64,000 bases of DNA from Proteles cristata cristata (lineage: Eukaryota > Chordata > Mammalia > Carnivora > Hyaenidae): positions 1,302,001 to 1,366,000 of the forward strand of contig JAESUZ010005115.1 of NCBI GenBank assembly GCA_017311185.1. The letters run 5' to 3'. Shown in pieces: positions 1-10,365 of this stretch. Position numbers and translations under genes: made by a program. Each line of letters begins with the position of its first letter. Position 1 is the first letter of the stretch. Under the pieces are notes generated by a model. That model was not told where the DNA came from and did not search any database. It worked only from the letters and a program-made list of their open reading frames with translations.

Positions 1-191
1 TTCTTGGACCAGTACTAGTACCATAATCTGTGGACTGGTTAAGATGAAGTTAGGTCAAAGTTAATTTTTCAAGTTGAACCTCTTTGGGCAAAGGGGGGTA
101 AATTTCAGGGATTTAGTATAACACGGATACTGCAGATCGTCAAGAGTGGAGAGGGGGTCCCAGTGAGGAGCGATGCGTTCCCATCTCGTGC
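1..191. other. Unique sequence, nothing recognised
   Basis: No repeat family, gene or regulatory pattern is recognised before the first SINE insertion. Confidence 0.5.
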
Positions 192-442
192 TTGACTGTC
201 TTCCCTTTTTTTTTTTTTAATGTTTTATTTATTTCCAGGAGAGAGAGAGAGGGACAGAGTGAGCAGGGGAGGGTCAGAGAGAGAGGGAGTCACAGACTGA
301 AACAGGCTCCAGGCTCTGAGCTGGCAGTCAGCACAGAGCCCGACGCGGGGCTCGAACCCACGAACCGCGAGATCATGACCTAAGCGAAAGTCGGACGCTT
401 AACCGACTAAGCCACCCAGGCGCCCCTTGACTGTCTTCCCTT
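192..442 (-). mobile_element. CAN-SINE (felid SINEC type), young, with perfect TSD
   Basis: A tRNA-Lys-derived carnivore SINE in reverse orientation. The oligo-T tail starts near 208, the GA-rich body follows, and the reversed tRNA head ends in CCACCCAGGCGCCCC at 426. It is flanked by a perfect 16-base duplication, TTGACTGTCTTCCCTT, at 192-207 and 427-442. The near-consensus head and identical TSDs point to a recent insertion. The element is non-autonomous and has no coding capacity. Confidence 0.96.
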
Positions 443-759
443 AATGAAGGGAAGTGGTTGGAGCGGTGGCCTTGCTTGTGGTGGCCCTCTCCAGTAATGG
501 GGAATCTTTCCTCCATGAAGCAGCCTCCTGTTCCTGGACAGCTCCTGCTAGAGTGGATTTCTTCTCTTCTCTTCTCTTTTTTATTTAAGTACAAGGGCTC
601 AGCACTGTTTTACTCTAATCTAAGCATGCCTTTATCTCCTATCACCACCTTGTAACCCCCACAGCCTTGGTCCTGTCCTAGTTGTCAACAAGGGAACTTT
701 GTTGGGGGTCTGGAAGGACAGGATCCAGGAATGAGAGGGGGAAATCCCACAGATCATCC
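443..759. other. Unique sequence with a short TCTTC-rich tract
   Basis: No transposon is recognised. A pyrimidine-rich run of TCTTC/TCTTT units lies at about 558-580. Frames open across this interval match nothing known. Confidence 0.4.
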
Positions 760-900
760 CTGTCACTGGTGCCACTGAGTCCCAGGCAATGAGATTCACA
801 AGTGGATAAGACACGGCTCCTGCCTTGGAGGGGCTCACAGTCTGGAAGGCAGGTGAAGGGGATGAGCAAAAATAAATAAATACAAAGTAGAAATAATCTG
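760..900 (-). repeat. L2 LINE fragment
   Basis: The segment reading GACACGGCTCCTGCCTTGGA and then GGGGCTCACAGTCTGGA is the reverse-oriented L2 3-prime region (the 'gacaaggtccctgccctcatggagcttac' block of the family). It is old and diverged. A short A-rich run follows. Confidence 0.55.
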
Positions 901-917
901 CCATACATACATAGGAA

Positions 918-1050
918 ACCCCCAGTCTAAGCTTCGTGAGATCGGGATTGCGTCTGGTTTTGTTAACAACACTCCATCCCCCGTGCCTAGAATGAAGCCT
1001 GGCAGAGTCTCAATAAATATTTATTGAAAGAATAAACGAGTGAGTGTATG
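918..1050 (+). repeat. L2 LINE 3-prime end
   Basis: The segment resembles the terminal part of L2: a 'taagcttcgtgag' block, then 'tgcctagaatgaagcctggca', ending in CTCAATAAATATTTATTGAA and a decayed GAAT tail. This is the family's 3-prime terminus in forward orientation. Confidence 0.75.
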
Positions 1051-1249
1051 AATAAGTGTCTGACAACATCTCATCTAAAACTATAACAAGGATCTTCGGA
1101 CCATCAACTGAATGCTTCAGTCACTCAAACCTGGCGACCCCTGTTTTATAAGGTCCCCTGGGAGGCTTGTCTTAGCAGGTAGATATTAACCAACTGAGAA
1201 TAAGCTTTACGTGACAATACTGCCCATCCCAGTAGCGACTCCTTGACCA

Positions 1250-1390
1250 CATGTTGAACCAACAGGAGCCTGACCTGTTGAGTGAACTCGAAAAAGTCAC
1301 TTAACCTCTTTAAAACTTCAATTTCTGGTCTCTTAAAGCGAGGGAGTAGCATACCTAATTCACCTAATTGTTAAATAATTTCATGCTGGG
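1250..1390 (+). repeat. MIR SINE fragment
   Basis: The core is recognisable as the MIR central motif, AAGTCACTTAACCTCTTTAA, followed by a decayed form of 'cctcagtttcctcatctgtaaaatgg'. Both ends are eroded. Confidence 0.65.
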
Positions 1391-2640
1391 CAAGAACTTG
1401 ATCTTATGGGGAAAGGATCCGAATTAACTCGGCAGGCCTCTTTCCTAAAGCGGCTTGATCTTTTCAGAGCATTCAGACTCAAAGGTTAGCCCTAGGGAGC
1501 GGCTGACATTAGAGGGGCATTTGAACCTGTGAACTTTTGGCTTAAAAGTAAGAGTTCAACTCTCCCCAGCTTCTCTCTGGTGTTGCAATATTGGCCAAGG
1601 GTGGCTGCTGCACTCTGCGTACGACCGGAAACCCCAAATTGGGTTTGCATCTATCTGGCCGAGGTGCCTTCCCCAGCTCCACCTCCAGATGTTCCATGGG
1701 GGGTTGAGGTGTGGTGGAGGAGTTAACAGAGCTTGGTGTCTCTCTGACGGAGGCGAGTGTGTGCGCCCTCATGCACGAGAGAGCCGGGGGTGGGAACGTC
1801 CCAGCCTGCTTCTGTAAACGTGTGCCGCAGACAGCCACAGGTCTCTTTAGACAGAACGAAAACGCTTCTGTAATCACCAGAGAGAGGTTTCCCCATCTCC
1901 TCTCTGAGAACGTTTGGAGGCCATTTCTTTTTCAGCAAACTGCCAAGCTTCCCCCCACCCAACCCCCCGCCCCACCAACACTGATAATATTTCAATGACT
2001 TTTACAAACTCGCCTGCCTGCTTTTTAATAAGCAGGGCTTTGCATTGATGGTACATGTGCAAGGTCTGACCTTTTCATAGGAAAAAACATTCATAACTGA
2101 AGCCTATATATAGAAGCTTAAGACTGGAGCAGATAAAGATGTAGGTCATATGACTTTTTTTGTGTGCAAAGCATAATGCAAAAGGGATGCAGTAGACAAT
2201 TCAAAACTCATGAAATACTGCCACTAGCTTGAGCCCTCCTAATATTTATCAAAAGCTTTAAATAATGACTTTGTTTTCAACTGGGAATTATAATGCCACC
2301 TTCTATCCCTGAGCACAGGAATTTTTTTTCCACAGGGGAAATTTGCTTCACTTAAAAATGTATTGCACTATCTAGTTAACTCTTAACAATTCCTGTTAAA
2401 GGGAAAAGAACAGTTACCATAAAAATGCGTTCAGTGGAAGAATATTTAAAATAATCTGATAGCTAATCAAAAGATTTGATTTGTGTCACTTATCAAAGGA
2501 AAACAATCCCCCAGGCCCACCATTACTCAAGTGAACAAAAACCCAATTCCTCAGCATTCAAGACTAACATGACTTGGAAACTGTCTCCATTTCCAACAAT
2601 CCCCGCAACACCCGTTTTCATATGCTTTGGTCCACCAAAT
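1391..2640. other. Repeat-free stretch with a candidate regulatory cluster
   Basis: About 1.25 kb without any transposon I recognise. The first half is mixed in composition, with a C-rich run near 1950-1977. The second half (2000-2520) is AT-rich and contains TATATATA near 2106, an ATGCAAA near 2175, an HNF1-like palindrome at 2375-2387 and three TCF/LEF-like words at 2465-2499. No open frame here resembles a known protein. Confidence 0.4.
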
Positions 2641-3045
2641 CCTACAAGTCTATGCCTCCATATTCCTTTACTTTGGCCTTGCTCCTTTACTCTCTCTTCT
2701 TGGGACACTCTTTCTTGGACACCTCTCCATGTCCAAGTCTCTTCCGAAATCTATAGCTCCTATGCAATGGCCTCCATGAATCTTTCTTCTCTTCCTTTTC
2801 TGCCCTTCCCGAGCTCTTTGCTTTCTCCTGAGCTGATCATAGCTTGCTCTGGACTATGCCGACCGGTGTTCATGTCTTATATCCCATTTTGCTAGACCAT
2901 GAATTCTTTGAGGGCAGAGCAAGAATAATGATTGAGACACTCTCTATCAGTCTTGGTTGTAGTACCTATTACTGGAAACCACATACAATAGAAAGCGCCT
3001 ATAAAATACATCTCTGCAGAATGTTTATTGAGTAAAAGAATCTGG
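2640..3045 (+). repeat. L2 LINE fragment, 3-prime half
   Basis: The order matches the L2 3-prime region: a TTGGCCTTGCTCCTT-type block, a pyrimidine-rich middle, then ACCATGAATTCTTTGAGGGC and CAGAATGTTTATTGAGTAAA near 3018-3037. It is diverged but collinear. The 139-codon open frame at 2476-2895 lies mostly in this repeat and is not considered a gene. Confidence 0.6.
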
Positions 3046-3059
3046 CATTGGGAAGCGCT

Positions 3060-3290
3060 AACAGTGATTTGTTGAGCATTTAGTGTATATAGCCACCCTG
3101 GTAGCCTTACCTCATTTAAGTATCAGCAGTGAATCCATGAAGTTACTGTTACTGTGTCACCTTCCAGAGCTGAAAAAACTAAAGCTCAAAGCAATTTGAA
3201 ACCTCAACCAGTATCACACAGCTGGCAGAAAATAGGCTGGGTTCAAACTCAGATCTGTAGGGCCCAGTGGTCTGCTGGGAACTGACTTAT
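3060..3290 (-). repeat. MIR SINE, nearly full length
   Basis: Reverse MIR. It runs from TTGTTGAGCATTTAGTGTAT through the decayed 'gaaaactgaggctcagagagg' core to ATCACACAGCTGGCAGA and a GTTCAAACTCAGATCTG box near 3240-3257. Confidence 0.8.
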
Positions 3291-3930
3291 TCCAGCTTAT
3301 AAGAGCTGATTTTTATTTATCAGGAATTTTGTGAACTGGTTGAAAAGCACAGCCATTACTAAATACTAAATCAAGGAAACATGCAAATGACTTCTATTAC
3401 AAACAATGGTAAAAAAATATTCAAAATTCACCACTTCCTATTTATTTCATGACATTCTACTATACATATGTTCTTGAGGTTATTAATCTTTCTTGTATTT
3501 GTACATTAGAAATATTCTGTAATGGTATGCTTCTGCTATTTCCAGATTTAGCTTTCACCCAGTAGTGCCCAGCTTTGGACCATTGGTAGGTAAGCTGCTC
3601 CTGACAACAGGAAATTGACTTACTATGCTCCTTTGAGTTTCAGTATTGGAATGAAAATAATTTTCAGAAGTTGTTTCATGCCTATACCCATATATTCTAA
3701 ACCTTACTGCAAATTTAATTATCTTCATCACATCCCATACCTGGGAATGTCTGATGTAGATCTTGGGGAGTAAAATGGGGATTCCAAAACAGGGATATAA
3801 ACTCATTTCCCCCGATATACGTTAATGTAATAACCTGTTGTTTTAAGTACATATCCTTGGAGCCTAGATTTCACGTGCATAGTTTCTGCAGTATATACTT
3901 ACACGTGGTCTCATGAAGTGAAATATGAGC
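3291..3930. other. AT-rich unique sequence
   Basis: No repeat, gene or structured element is recognised. Confidence 0.4.
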
Positions 3931-3934
3931 TTTG

Positions 3935-4080
3935 AATCAGAGGTTATAGGTTTCAGTACTAGTTCTTTAACTCAAGAGCATGTTAGTTAACATCACTGGG
4001 CCTCAGTTCCCTCATCTGTGCAATAAGGGGTTTAGCCCAGATGTCCTTTAAAGATCCCTCTGGTTCTACTTCTAAATGAC
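3935..4080 (+). repeat. MIR SINE
   Basis: The hallmark MIR block CTGGGCCTCAGTTCCCTCAT, then CTGTGCAATAAGGGG, lies at 3998-4030. Upstream is an eroded head (GAATCAGAGGTTATAGGTTT). Downstream is a 'ctttaaagatccctctggttctac' tail of the MIR/MIR3 type. Confidence 0.8.
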
Positions 4081-4084
4081 ACAG

Positions 4085-4200
4085 CATGTTGCTTCTCTTC
4101 TCTAGGGCTCAGTTTGTGTATTTGTAAACAACAGGGAGTTAGGGGGGTTGAACCAGGGAGTTCCCAATGTCCTTTGCAGCTCTGTAAGAGGGTGGATTCA
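4085..4200 (+). repeat. Second MIR-type tail
   Basis: Directly after the previous MIR, the pattern 'gggctcagtttgtgtatttgtaaa' then 'ccaatgtcctttgcagctctg' repeats the same core-plus-tail order. It is either a second old MIR copy or an ancient local duplication of the first. Confidence 0.5.
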
Positions 4201-4592
4201 TGCACTTTGACACCATGTTTTCTACCTAATGTGTCATTCCTATCAGATACCAGCAGGCTTTGCTGCTAGAAAAATGCCAGGTCCCCTGCTGAGCACCCAG
4301 AACTCTGGTGCCGGGAAGACTTGGAGATGGAACATGAGCTCTAACTGCCACGAGGAGGCCAGGCTGTATCAGCCCTCAAAACACAGGGAAATGCGTGGGT
4401 GCAGGGAGTGCCTCTGCTGTTTTCTTTTAGATGATCTAGAAGACTAAAGAAGTGAGGGCAAAATACCTGTACGGAGGTTTTGATTTGACACTCCAGCTAG
4501 GTCTGCATGAGGAGGGTAGGGGGAAGGGAGCCTGAGACATAAGACAGGTGATGATTTCTATTGGACTGGGGAGGGAGGAACGGAAGGGATGT
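4201..4592. other. Unique sequence, nothing recognised
   Basis: A 72-codon frame at 4229-4447 has no recognisable motif. The rest becomes purine-rich toward the tetranucleotide repeat. Confidence 0.4.
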
Positions 4593-4676
4593 GGGGGGGG
4601 AGGAAGGAAGGAAGGAAGGAAGGAAGGAAGGAAGGAAGGAAGGAAGGAAGGAAGGAAGGAAGGAAGGAAGGAAGGG
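4593..4676 (+). repeat. (GGAA)n microsatellite, about 18 units, preceded by G8
   Basis: An uninterrupted GGAA/AAGG tetranucleotide run spans 4601 to about 4675, immediately after eight G residues (4593-4600). Arginine/glycine/lysine-rich or serine/phenylalanine/leucine/proline-rich frames across it are translation artefacts of the repeat. Confidence 0.98.
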
Positions 4677-4871
4677 CAGAAACATGTAATTCTCACGGTG
4701 GGCAGACCACAGATGCTCCAAGAGAATGTCTCCTTCCTTTACCCTTATCTGTTGACCCTAAACCTAAACCCATAGTACCTTTGTATCTTAATGGAAAATC
4801 AAAAAGTGTTCTTAACTCCTCATCAGTATCTCCATCCTCATCCTCACCCACACAACTCCATACGCTTTTCA

Positions 4872-5060
4872 GGTTACACGCACATTGACATTCATAATCT
4901 CATTTAACTCATAGAGCAACTCTGAGAAATAGGCATTATTACTTGGACTTTTCAAAAGAATTGGAGGCTCAGAAAGGGAACTGATATTGCTCAAGATCAC
5001 CCAGGTGTAGAGGTGAGAGTGAGCCCATTCTTGTGACTCTCAGATTGCTTTGCTTTTCTA
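4872..5060 (-). repeat. MIR SINE
   Basis: Reverse MIR. TAATCTCATTTAACTCATAG lies at about 4893-4912. A diverged 'gaggctcagaaagggaactga' follows, then CAAGATCACCCAGGTGTAGA. Confidence 0.8.
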
Positions 5061-5135
5061 GCCCCCAAATGCCCCTTGCTGATAGCTGAAATGACGAGTT
5101 TCTGAGCTGCTGCTCACCTGAGGACTCACAGACAA

Positions 5136-5290
5136 TCACACGTCATTGAATCCTAGATGTGGAGGGGACCTCACTCATCCCTTGGTCCATCTTCATATGG
5201 GGGAAATGCAGCTTACAGAGGCACATGACATGTCCAGGTTCATGTACAGGGTCAGAATCAAAGCTGGGACTTCATCTCTGGTCATTGCCA
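5136..5290 (-). repeat. MIR-related old SINE
   Basis: The order 'gaatcctagatgtggaggggacctcactcatc', 'cagcttacagaggcacatgacatg', 'caaagctgggacttcatctc' matches the widespread old SINE type with a 'gaatcctagagctggaagggacc' start. The exact subfamily is not assigned. Confidence 0.55.
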
Positions 5291-5834
5291 AATATTTGCT
5301 CTGGCATTGTCCACTTTTGCCGATCTTTTTAGCCACCAGCAATATTAAGAGGTCATTAACTACTTTAAAATCCTTGACTATCATTGTGAGGACAATGTAA
5401 CATTTTCTACCAGCATAGACATGGACTGAAGAACCCTTGATGGAGGGAGGCCAACATGCTCCAATCTCAGCTGTCATTTTGCATTTCATCCGTTCGGTGC
5501 CAGCAATTGGATTTATTGCTGGTGAGAACAATGACTCATGCACTTTTGACGCCAACCAGCTAATTTATCATGCCATGGCTTGGTAGGTACAAATGTTTAG
5601 CATGTGATCAAAAATAGAGACCCCCTGTCATCCAATCCCTTAAAATTGGTCTTGCTTGAGCCTGAAGACTTTCTCAAACCCCAAACAAATTTTGACCTCA
5701 AACGTAACTGGACAGGCTTTACTTTAAGATTCGCTTACTTATGAACCTCGTCATGAAGGCAGGCAAAATAGAATAAGGACAGTTGCCCCATTTAGGAATT
5801 GCCTGTCCCGAGTCTATCCCTACTGTTTTTATTA
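5291..5834. other. Unique sequence, nothing recognised
   Basis: No repeat is identified. The 120-codon reverse frame at 5193-5555 partly overlaps the preceding SINE and resembles no known protein. Confidence 0.4.
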
Positions 5835-5960
5835 AATTGATCTGTCAACTTGGGCAACTCGTTTTTTCTCTTTGAGCCACAATACCTCCGTCTGCCAAGT
5901 GAGAAGTTTAAAGGAGGGGACCTTTGGGCGATTACCTATTTAAATGAACTCCTTATAAGA
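5835..5960 (+). repeat. MIR SINE fragment
   Basis: A decayed MIR core: ACTTGGGCAACTCG, then 'tctctttgagccacaatacctccgtctgccaagtgagaag', which matches the 'cctcagtttcctcatctgtaaaatg' region at low identity. Confidence 0.5.
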
Positions 5961-6444
5961 TTCTCCTTTTATCAGAGTCATCCTGCTGCATCTCAGTTTT
6001 TCTACATGGTCTTGCTATACTTTGGAAATAAGGTTTGGCCTAGGTTGTCAGAGGATTCTGCTCTGTTTCTAAAAGGATGAGGGATTCTTTGAAAGCGAAG
6101 ATGAGCTATATCAATTTAACCTGTATGAAGTCAACTTCAGGATTAGCAGTGAGAGTACAACAAGCTTCAGAACTTGACATGACTTAAGGCTTCTCTCTCT
6201 CATTACCATATATATATATTTGTGAGACCTACTTGCCAGGCCGGAAGGACAAGCCACACGCCATGACCTTCCAAGAGGTGAGGAAGAATTCAGAAAAAGA
6301 AAAAAACTCCAGAGGGGTGAAAACAAATGGAATGTTCTATTTTAAAAGGCACAGATAGTTGTCTCGAGATTCAGCCGCCTTTGGCCCTGGAGATCTGGCT
6401 GTAATGATTTTCCTAATACGGCTATGAGAACTCAGGACTAAAAC
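5961..6444. other. Unique sequence with a short (TA)n
   Basis: A TATATATATAT run lies at about 6209-6220. No gene or transposon is recognised. Confidence 0.4.
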
Positions 6445-6680
6445 TTGGGTCTCTTCCTTCATTTACTCAACTGGTATTTCCTAAGTGCCTCTGCAGTGCC
6501 AGGTACTTTGCTATGCTGTGGGAAAACGGGGATGATTTTAATATCACTCTGATCATAGGGAGCTGGGAGTCTTACAAAGTTGATTTGGCACGTGCACAGA
6601 TTATTGTAGTTTAAGGCAGTGGCTTCAAGGCCACGAGAAAGTTCTGGTGGCTCAAAGGAGAATAAGATTCCATCTTGCCT
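6445..6680 (-). repeat. L2 LINE fragment
   Basis: The start (CTTCATTTACTCAACTGGTA, then TTTCCTAAGTGCCTCTGCAG, then TGCCAGGTACTTTGCTATG) is the reverse complement of the L2 3-prime end. A decayed 'gatcatagggagctgggagtcttac' follows. Confidence 0.75.
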
Positions 6681-6788
6681 GAAGTACTTCCCAGAGGAAG
6701 TAACATTTTCAGTCTCAATGGTGGTCAGGCAGAACTTTAATGTTAATGAGCTGGAGACTGGGGAGGTTACTTCTCTGTAATCTGTGGG

Positions 6789-6804
6789 GATTTTTTTTTT
6801 TTTT
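6789..6804 (+). repeat. Poly-T tract
   Basis: A homopolymer T run of about 16, directly upstream of the MIR remnant. Confidence 0.85.
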
Positions 6805-6809
6805 GGTTG

Positions 6810-6935
6810 TTTGTTTCATCCGTAGAATGGGATAATAATAGTATCAGCCTCCTAGACTTATTGTAGGTACTATGAGTTCATAAGTATGAGCTCTCGGAAA
6901 GGCTCTCGGGACATTGTTAGTTGCTCAAAAACATG
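6810..6935 (+). repeat. MIR SINE, 3-prime part
   Basis: TCATCCGTAGAATGGGATAA, then TAATAGTATCAGCCTCCTAG and ATTGTAGGTACTATGAGTTC, correspond to the MIR downstream half. Confidence 0.7.
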
Positions 6936-7160
6936 AATCATTATTTGTATTCTTAATATCAGAGTGAAATTACCCCAAAATTTCTCACAGGCTTTAAAGG
7001 GAGATCAGTGGAGGGAAGCCCCATGCTCACAGAACGCCTTTGTCACTACGGTAAAGCCCACTTGGGTATTCATAGATGTCCAGAGTCCCTGGCTTCTAAG
7101 TGTGCCCTTATTTCCTCTCCCGGACCTCCACTGCTCACCTTTCTCTGGCTCTCAATTTCA

Positions 7161-7161
<1 letters not shown>

Positions 7162-7203
<42 letters not shown>
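7162..7203 (+). repeat. (CA)n microsatellite, about 21 units
   Basis: A perfect CA dinucleotide run. The threonine/histidine-rich frames translated through it are artefacts. Confidence 0.98.
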
Positions 7204-7205
<2 letters not shown>

Positions 7206-7984
7206 CTGTTTCTTTCTGTAGAAGCTGGACTGTTTATCAAAAGCCCCGGTTGTAGGAGTGTTTCAAATGATTTTTGGAAACTGAAATGATTTTAGAGATA
7301 ATAGGCATCAAGACGGTGGGTGTGAAATAAAAACAATAGGCAAGCTCATATCGAAATCTTTACACTGAGGACAGGTGGGTTGTCCTTTCTGTTGCTTTTT
7401 TTTTTTTTTTTTTCCAAAAGCATCATCATTTATGTGGTTTGAAAATAATCTTTCCTCTGGAAAGTAGACATTGCAAGATACGGCACAGATATGTCACTGA
7501 TTACTTGTATGAAGGGCTCAGTCTCTTCTGAGCGAGGGTTCATTGTCTTTCAGGCATGGCAGCCTACAAGCGTGAATTTGCTTTGACTCAGATATTTTAC
7601 ATAAACCAGAGAGATTATCCCTAAGACGAACTGTCTGACTTACCGCACCCTACCCCCACTGCGTCCCACATACCATCGCAGGAAGGCATTAGCAGTTTCA
7701 AAACTTGAACTTTCTCTCAGAAATTTCCTTATGTCAACCAGGCAGGATTTCCACGTTAAAACATAATCATCACTGTGCCAGTTGTAATCAATGATTATGG
7801 GCATGTTGTCCTTTGAGATGTATAGACAATGAGACACTATTTGTCACTTACTGTGAGTGTGGCAAATTGTGGGCAAAGGTTTGCCTTCCTGGATTCAGCT
7901 GTGGTTTTAGCCTCTCTCTGTTCATGCTGTCAACAGGGATAAGTACATGTAAGAAGTGGAACAGGATTAGGGTTCTTGGAGCTC
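7204..7984. other. Unique sequence with a poly-T tract
   Basis: A T homopolymer of about 17 lies at 7397-7413. No transposon or exon is recognised in the rest. Confidence 0.4.
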
Positions 7985-8115
7985 ACCAAGTTGACTCCGC
8001 CCACACCTCCATTTTATAGCTGGAAAACCTGAGGGTCAAAGAGAGAAAGTGACTTGCCTAAGGTCACATAGGGGTTAGAACCAGGACTTCTGAGGTGCAG
8101 TCCAGGATTCTAGCA
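7985..8115 (-). repeat. MIR SINE
   Basis: The reverse MIR core is clear: CATTTTATAGCTGGAAAACC, 'gagggtcaaagagagaaagtgacttgcctaaggtcacata', then GGTTAGAACCAGGACTTCTG. The far end is lost. Confidence 0.85.
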
Positions 8116-8420
8116 ACAGAACAAAAGATTAAAAGACCAGCGCATAACCACAGCCTCAGAAACACCAGTACTTTCATGAAGTGTAAGAACACGATGCAAT
8201 AATATATGACCTGAAACAGTTGTTATGGGGATAAATAAGAAAATTAATATGAAATATTCATGTAGGATCTTAAAGCACTAACTAGATGGTTGATGAAGAC
8301 TGCACAACACCTTACCCAGTCGAGGCAAAAATAAGAATTACTTTCTTCTTGCAAATAAAACAGAAATCCCAAGGCCGTTTTAACTGTGTGCCTTGATGTC
8401 TTCCTGCAGCCTGAAGGTTC

Positions 8421-8447
8421 TGTTTGTTTGTTTGTTTGTTTGTTTTT
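8421..8447 (+). repeat. (TTTG)n short tandem repeat
   Basis: About six TTTG units in unique surroundings. Confidence 0.9.
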
Positions 8448-9919
8448 AGGTTTTTCTTTTTGCACAGCTCAACACTAGGAAGTTTCATGTTGCTCTAGAA
8501 TTGAAGATAATTTTTCTCAGTCTATTCTACAGCTAACCATTTTCAAATGAGCACAAGTGTGGCTGAGATCAAAAGCAGAAGCCCTACACTAAACTTGAAG
8601 GTGGCATTTGTTGACCTAAACACAGGGCCGGAAGTCTACACTCTGAGTACAGGATCCCCAGATCGGTCAATAATTTCCTTGGCACCACAGAGTCCTTCCC
8701 TCTACAGCAAGGGGGACTGGGAGAGGTGACTGAAGGTTAATCCCTGAGCTATGTCAGGCCCAGAAACGGAAGTATGTGCTGCCCTTGGAATTTTTAAGAC
8801 CTTGATTCAAGATGAGTGGAGTCACCTGCAAGATTGGCAGAGACACATTTCAAACTTGTAGAAACAGGAGTGGACGTGTTTGGGGCCTGCCACAGGAAGA
8901 AGTTCCCACGAGAAGTGCGTGGTGCCGAACTTTCGAGCAATCTAAACTGTTCAAACATGGAGCCTGGTTGACTCTGAGAAGATAAGCACCTCCCCCCACC
9001 CCCAGCAGTTGTTCAAGAGAGGCTGTTGGTGGGGGAAGGTTGCTGAAGGGGAAGAGGTTAGCTGAGAGGAGCTTCAGACTGGACAGAGCCTCTTGTGGTC
9101 TGTCGCACCCCAAAAATCCCTCTGAGACTCTAGAATTCCTTTCTCTATAGAGGAATAATGCTGGGTGTGCCGGGAGAGACCAAAGGACTACAGGCAGAAT
9201 GGAAAATCCTTGAGCGGCCTCACCTTTCCTTCCCATAACAGGAGAATGATGGGTCCCTGCTCACAGGGAAACGAAAGGGCAACAACCTTTCAAGGCAATA
9301 AAAGGAGCTGCCTCTAGTCCTATATTCAGGCAGCTTTGGAAACCCTTGCTTTCAGATGAATTATGGGTTTGGTTTTGCCTTTTTTTTTTTTTTTTTTTTT
9401 TAGCACAAAAGCTTCCGTGGCTGAAGTGATAGGATCCAGACTGTGCAGCTGGGCTGCCCGATGCTAGGTGGTTCAGGGCTCGGAAGACTGCCCTTCACAG
9501 CCTAACAGGTGAACAAGCAGGGGTGTGGGCTGCGTTGGAGAGTGGTGGTGCTGGGGTGGCTGGAAAAGTTTATTTGATATTTATGCTGCTGCTTTGAGAA
9601 ACCAGTGAGATCCTTGGAGAGTGTCCCACTGTGAATCAAAATGCTCCACAGAACACAAATTCCATGAGATCCAGGTTCTAGGGCCAACTTAGAGGAATGT
9701 CGCAGATCCATAGCTCCCTCCCCTAGACATTTGCATGCAAAGGCTCTCAGAAGGTCTGGAGCAAAGACCTGTTTCATTTTGAATCATCCTGCTTTTCTCT
9801 AACTTATTTGGCCATGGCAACCATTTTAACCTGATACTACTGTCATCGTGGGGGCTGGTGCCCTGTAATATTTTCGAGTCCTCCATGGATTTAGCAGTCA
9901 CTGACAGAAGGACCAACAG
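8448..9919. other. Unique sequence with a poly-T tract
   Basis: About 1.5 kb without a recognised transposon. A T homopolymer of about 22 lies at 9380-9401. The 128-codon reverse frame at 8850-9236 has no motif I recognise and no exon-like boundaries I can support. Confidence 0.4.
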
Positions 9920-10035
9920 ACTGTCAGAAATGAAAGAAACTCATAACTTAATGTCAATCCTCTATTCTTTACATAAAGAAAGCTGAAGCCCAGAGAGTTA
10001 TACAAAACTAGTGACCAACAGCCATTAACCCTTAC
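9920..10035 (-). repeat. MIR-related old SINE fragment
   Basis: 'gtcaatcctctattctttacataaagaaagctgaagcccagagagttata' follows the reverse MIR layout at low identity. Confidence 0.5.
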
Positions 10036-10129
10036 CTACAAAAGACCTGAAGGTTAAAAATGTCCGCAGATGACTGTGTAACATGGAGTCATGGATTTTC
10101 ATGTAATATTATATTATATATAAGGTTAG

Positions 10130-10365
10130 ATGGAACTTAAAAGAATACTGGACTTGGGACTGGCTTCTAATCGGAGGTTTCTAGCTCTTCCCCTGTCACT
10201 GCTTGGGCCCACTGTTCCACTTTTATTAGCGCTGGGTGCTCTCCTCTCTAAACTGGGGAGGATAATGCTTGTCTGGCTGATTTCACAAGTTCTGGTGAGA
10301 ATGAAGAGAGAGAAAGGATGTGAAAGTGGTTTATAAATTGAAAGGTACTATATAAATGGTAGGGG
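10130..10365 (+). repeat. MIR3-type SINE
   Basis: It opens with 'aagaatactggacttgggactggcttctaatcgg' (the 'agagcactggacttggagtcagg' head). It ends with 'gtgaaagtggtttataaattgaaaggtactatataaatgg', the characteristic MIR3 3-prime region. The middle is diverged. Confidence 0.7.

Noticed and set aside
2476..2895. 139-codon serine/proline-rich forward frame
   Set aside because: Most of it lies in a diverged L2 fragment whose pyrimidine-rich strand gives such translations.
4436..4888. Low-complexity predicted peptides across the GGAA tract
   Set aside because: They are direct translations of a tetranucleotide repeat in several frames.
7397..9401. Poly-T runs at 7397 and 9380 as tails of processed pseudogenes
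   Set aside because: No TSD or recognisable reverse-strand transcript sequence accompanies either run.
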